Source of the DNA: Bacteriovoracaceae bacterium UBA4097
Lineage (GTDB): Bacteria > Bdellovibrionota > Bacteriovoracia > Bacteriovoracales > Bacteriovoracaceae
NCBI GenBank assembly: GCA_002381765.1
Contig: DFXX01000080.1
Coordinates: 77,435 to 121,250 of the forward strand
Length of the DNA stretch: 43,816 bases
Direction of reading: 5' to 3'
Positions 42,111-43,816 of this stretch are shown piece by piece. The notes beneath the pieces were generated by a model. That model made no database searches and was not told the origin of the DNA. It saw nothing but the letters and a program-made list of their open reading frames with translations. The translations under genes were made by a program, and so were the position numbers. Every line of letters begins with the position of its first letter. The first letter of the stretch is position 1.

Positions 42111-42752
42111 CTAGGCTTCTAGCCAGTTGCGGTGAGACGATAGAAGCGGGTTAAAGGAGTATTTACCCTCTGGGCCAAAGGAGAGAGTAGAGTGAATCGC
42201 TACAAGATACATTTGAGCACCTCTCTGTAGAAAGACGGGGCCCCCTGAGTCACCTGAGTAGGAATAGGTGTCACTCAGCTCCAGGACCTTCTCATGAACG
42301 CGGTGTGATTTAAACTCTGGAGTCACCAGGGTGCGAAGATTCTTATTCCCTCTCGCCCCAAAGCCCAATCTTAAGATTTTACCACTTAAATCTGAATCTT
42401 TCTTAATAATGGGAAAGAAGGTCGTTCCCAATGGTAGTTTGCCTGAAAGCTTAATTTTGGCGAGATCACAGCGGTAATTAGAAATTTCAGCATTGTATTC
42501 AGGATGAAGCTCATAGCTTTCAATGCCCCAGAATTTTCCCAAAGGATCATAGGAGCCAGCATTTGATATTCTGACTTTTAGCACTTCACCATCCAAGCAG
42601 TGAGCAGCGGTGAGAATAGTGTCTTGATTGATGGCCACACCGGTACTGGTGAAGACCCCACTCGGGCGGGTGACTTCGATAATCAGGCTGGAGTTGAAGT
42701 TATTCCAATCGATCGGAAGAGTAGACGCTGTAAGTTTTGTCATAAGGTTCAC
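42111..42752 (-). CDS. Trypsin-like (S1A) protease, upstream copy, lacking a clear signal peptide
   Basis: 213 residues from a GTG at 42752 with AAGGA 5 bases upstream; the frame stays open to an earlier GTG at 42779 and an ATG at 42743 is also possible. The triad is His51, Asp96 and Ser169. It is closely similar to the next gene (shared NSSLIIEVTRPSGVFT-type start, LVTPEF, and SFGPEGKYSFNP end). Differences: none of the possible starts gives a convincing signal peptide, and the disulfide partner of Cys52 is Ser36, leaving Cys52 and Cys95 apparently unpaired. Either an intracellular form or a copy losing function. Confidence 0.82.
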   Translation of the reverse strand: MNLMTKLTASTLPIDWNNFNSSLIIEVTRPSGVFTSTGVAINQDTILTAAHCLDGEVLKVRISNAGSYDPLGKFWGIESYELHPEYNAEISNYRCDLAKIKLSGKLPLGTTFFPIIKKDSDLSGKILRLGFGARGNKNLRTLVTPEFKSHRVHEKVLELSDTYSYSGDSGGPVFLQRGAQMYLVAIHSTLSFGPEGKYSFNPLLSSHRNWLEA

Positions 42753-42781
42753 CATCATCCTTGAAAAAAGTGGAAGCACTT

Positions 42782-42796
42782 AACCCATCATGGGTT
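42782..42796. promoter_or_regulatory. 15-bp palindrome in the trypsin-operon leader
   Basis: Inverted repeat AACCCAT-C-ATGGGTT lies about 7-21 bases after the predicted transcript start of the minus-strand trypsin pair. It could be an operator or a leader hairpin. Confidence 0.4.
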
Positions 42797-42809
42797 TGTT
42801 CCTTGCAAC

Positions 42810-42839
42810 ATTATAGCTCTCATGGCCAACGCGTGTCTA
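42810..42839 (-). promoter_or_regulatory. Sigma-70 promoter of the trypsin pair
   Basis: On the minus strand TAGACA (42839-42834), 18-base spacer, perfect TATAAT (42815-42810); five and six consensus matches. Start expected near 42803. Confidence 0.65.
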
Positions 42840-42903
42840 AGGTGCTTTTTGACCCTAGGTAAATAGTCGCAAATCCAATAATTTCAGGATATTAATTTAA
42901 ATT

Positions 42904-42964
42904 AGGAGGCTATGAAATCAAAAGCCTGATAACCTTTCAACTTGATTTAAAAGGTGTTTGAAAG
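42904..42964 (+). promoter_or_regulatory. Leader with mini-ORF and competing hairpins upstream of trmO
   Basis: A perfect AGGAGG (42904-42909) precedes ATG at 42912 and a five-codon frame (Met-Lys-Ser-Lys-Ala) closed by tandem stops TGA-TAA. Directly after, ACCTTT (42932-42937) can pair with AAAGGT (42950-42955), or the overlapping CTTTCAA (42934-42940) with TTGAAAG (42958-42964); the two stems exclude each other. The arrangement looks like a translation-responsive leader for the trmO unit. Confidence 0.4.
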
Positions 42965-43011
42965 TGTTAGATCCCTTAAGATAACCATAAGATTAACTAA
43001 TAGAAATTACG

Positions 43012-43665
43012 ATGAAACCACTGTGTAAGATTCAGACTCCCTATGTTGAAAAATTCGGCGTGCCTCGTCAATCGCTCCTGATTGCGGAAGCGATGGGAAA
43101 GCTTGTGTTTCCGAAAGATGACTTTTTTTGTGAAGCTTTTCGCGGGATCGAGAACTTTACTCACTTATGGCTGGTATTTGAGTTTCATCAAGTCAGTGAA
43201 GATTCAGTCAAGGCATTGGTGCGTCCTCCGCGTTTTGAAAGTAAAAAAAAATGGGGAGTCTTTGCTACTCGCTCTCCCCATAGACCTAATCGCATTGGAC
43301 TCTCGCTGGTTAAGTATGAGCGCTTAGAGATTACTGAGCGAGAAGTTATTCTGTGGGTGAGTGGCGTGGATCTGGTGGATGGGACTCCGATATTGGATAT
43401 TAAACCTTATATCCCGTATGCCGATGCGGTTCCCTCCGCCGTTGCCAAAAACTTTGAGCTTCCACCCCGTCCTGTGGAAGTGAAATGGATGTGTGAGAAA
43501 CCTGTGAATTTCGAACTTATGGAAAAAGTCATTGCTATGGATCCCCGGCCAGGTCATGAAAAAGAAAGTGATGAAGAATTTGGAGTATCGATCGCTGGAT
43601 TTAACCTACGCTTTAAGAAGGAAGCCGAGACGTTTCTCATATTAAGTGCTAAGGTTTTAAAATGA
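43012..43665 (+). CDS. trmO: tRNA (N6-threonylcarbamoyladenosine37-N6)-methyltransferase TrmO
   Basis: 217 residues, UPF0066/TsaA family. TrmO uses SAM to make m6t6A37 in ANN-reading tRNAs. Signature blocks are intact: FATRSPHRPNRIGLS (about 83-97), DGTPILDIKPYIPYAD (about 123-138), and the N-terminal FGVPRQS (15-21) that typically abuts the SAM site. No Shine-Dalgarno precedes the ATG. A possible regulatory leader lies 50-110 bases upstream. Its TGA overlaps the next ATG by 4 bases. Confidence 0.94.
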   Translation: MKPLCKIQTPYVEKFGVPRQSLLIAEAMGKLVFPKDDFFCEAFRGIENFTHLWLVFEFHQVSEDSVKALVRPPRFESKKKWGVFATRSPHRPNRIGLSLVKYERLEITEREVILWVSGVDLVDGTPILDIKPYIPYADAVPSAVAKNFELPPRPVEVKWMCEKPVNFELMEKVIAMDPRPGHEKESDEEFGVSIAGFNLRFKKEAETFLILSAKVLK

Positions 43666-43816
43666 AAAAAGTTCTTCTAACAGGTGTTGCTGGATTCGTG
43701 GGCTCAAAAACCGCGGAGCTTCTTCTCGCTCGTGGCGTAGAAGTTATTGGTGTGGATAACCTCAATAATTACTATGATGTTGAGCTTAAAAAAATCCGTC
43801 TTAAAAATATCCAGAG
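43662..43816 (+). CDS. NAD-dependent sugar epimerase, N-terminal fragment (window edge)
   Basis: 51 complete codons before the window ends. The Rossmann NAD-binding motif TGVAGFVGS (GxxGxxG, residues 8-16) is followed by GVDNLNNYYDVELK, which is characteristic of UDP-glucuronate 4-epimerase-like (CapI/LspL) SDR proteins that supply sugars for surface polysaccharide. The start overlaps the trmO stop (ATGA), so translation is coupled. The remainder is outside the window, so the substrate is tentative. Confidence 0.85.
   Translation, partial: MKKVLLTGVAGFVGSKTAELLLARGVEVIGVDNLNNYYDVELKKIRLKNIQ

Noticed and set aside
1..43816. Mobile elements, prophage, CRISPR, tRNA or rRNA genes.
   Set aside because: No transposase, integrase, phage, Cas or structural RNA signature was seen on either strand, and no direct-repeat arrays were noticed. 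A covariance-model scan would be needed to exclude small RNAs fully.

Overview
The window looks like a chromosomal segment from a Bacteriovorax/Peredibacter-type predatory bacterium (Bdellovibrionota, Bacteriovoracales). The pointers are a GC content in the low forties by eye, densely packed genes, many exported proteins and lipoproteins of unknown function, several secreted proteases, and bacterial enhancer (sigma-54) regulation. This placement is inference from gene style, not from a marker gene. I saw no rRNA, tRNA, CRISPR, insertion sequence or phage. Both ends cut genes: DNA polymerase I on the left and a nucleotide-sugar epimerase on the right.

Layout. 1-4.4 kb: polA 3' part, a Cys-rich exported protein, a rhodanese, an M48 membrane protease and a lipoprotein. 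4.4-6.75 kb: groES-groEL with a heat-shock-like promoter and a strong terminator. 6.8-9.6 kb: a five-gene unit behind a sigma-54-type promoter, encoding a small exported protein, a matrixin-like metalloprotease with a C-terminal sorting-like tail, two unknown proteins and an apparently exported methyltransferase. 9.6-15.2 kb: a coiled-coil exported protein, then an oligopeptide ABC importer (binding lipoprotein plus YejB/YejE-type permeases, no ATPase) and an aminotransferase. 15.2-18 kb: HtrA-type protease, phosphatidylserine decarboxylase and an EEP phosphohydrolase. 18-21.6 kb: an operon of a sigma-54 response regulator, two small HTH-like proteins and a lipoprotein. 21.7-26.1 kb: nagB, a PIG-L deacetylase, manC and mgtE. 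26.3-29.2 kb: a receiver-like/PilZ-like protein coupled to a receiver-TPR protein. 29.2-36.2 kb: PhoX phosphatase with a thioredoxin-like [2Fe-2S] ferredoxin, a DCC-family protein, metF and metH. 36.2-38.8 kb: EamA exporter, msrB, apaG, a 57-codon gene and a FAH-family hydrolase. 38.9-43.8 kb: a small membrane protein, SulP transporter with beta-carbonic anhydrase, a tandem trypsin pair, trmO and the start of an epimerase gene.

Genes that plausibly work together: metH-metF (methionine/folate cycle); SulP plus carbonic anhydrase (bicarbonate uptake); nagB plus PIG-L deacetylase (amino-sugar breakdown); manC with the partial epimerase (surface polysaccharide precursors); GroESL, HtrA and MsrB (protein quality control).

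The most notable architecture is that all nine convergent gene pairs abut or overlap at their 3' ends, with no hairpin terminator between them. Several genes also have a -10-like box exactly at leaderless spacing from the start codon. The most promising undescribed unit is the sigma-54-linked protease/methyltransferase operon at 6.8-9.6 kb. No gene-free stretch exceeds 300 bases.
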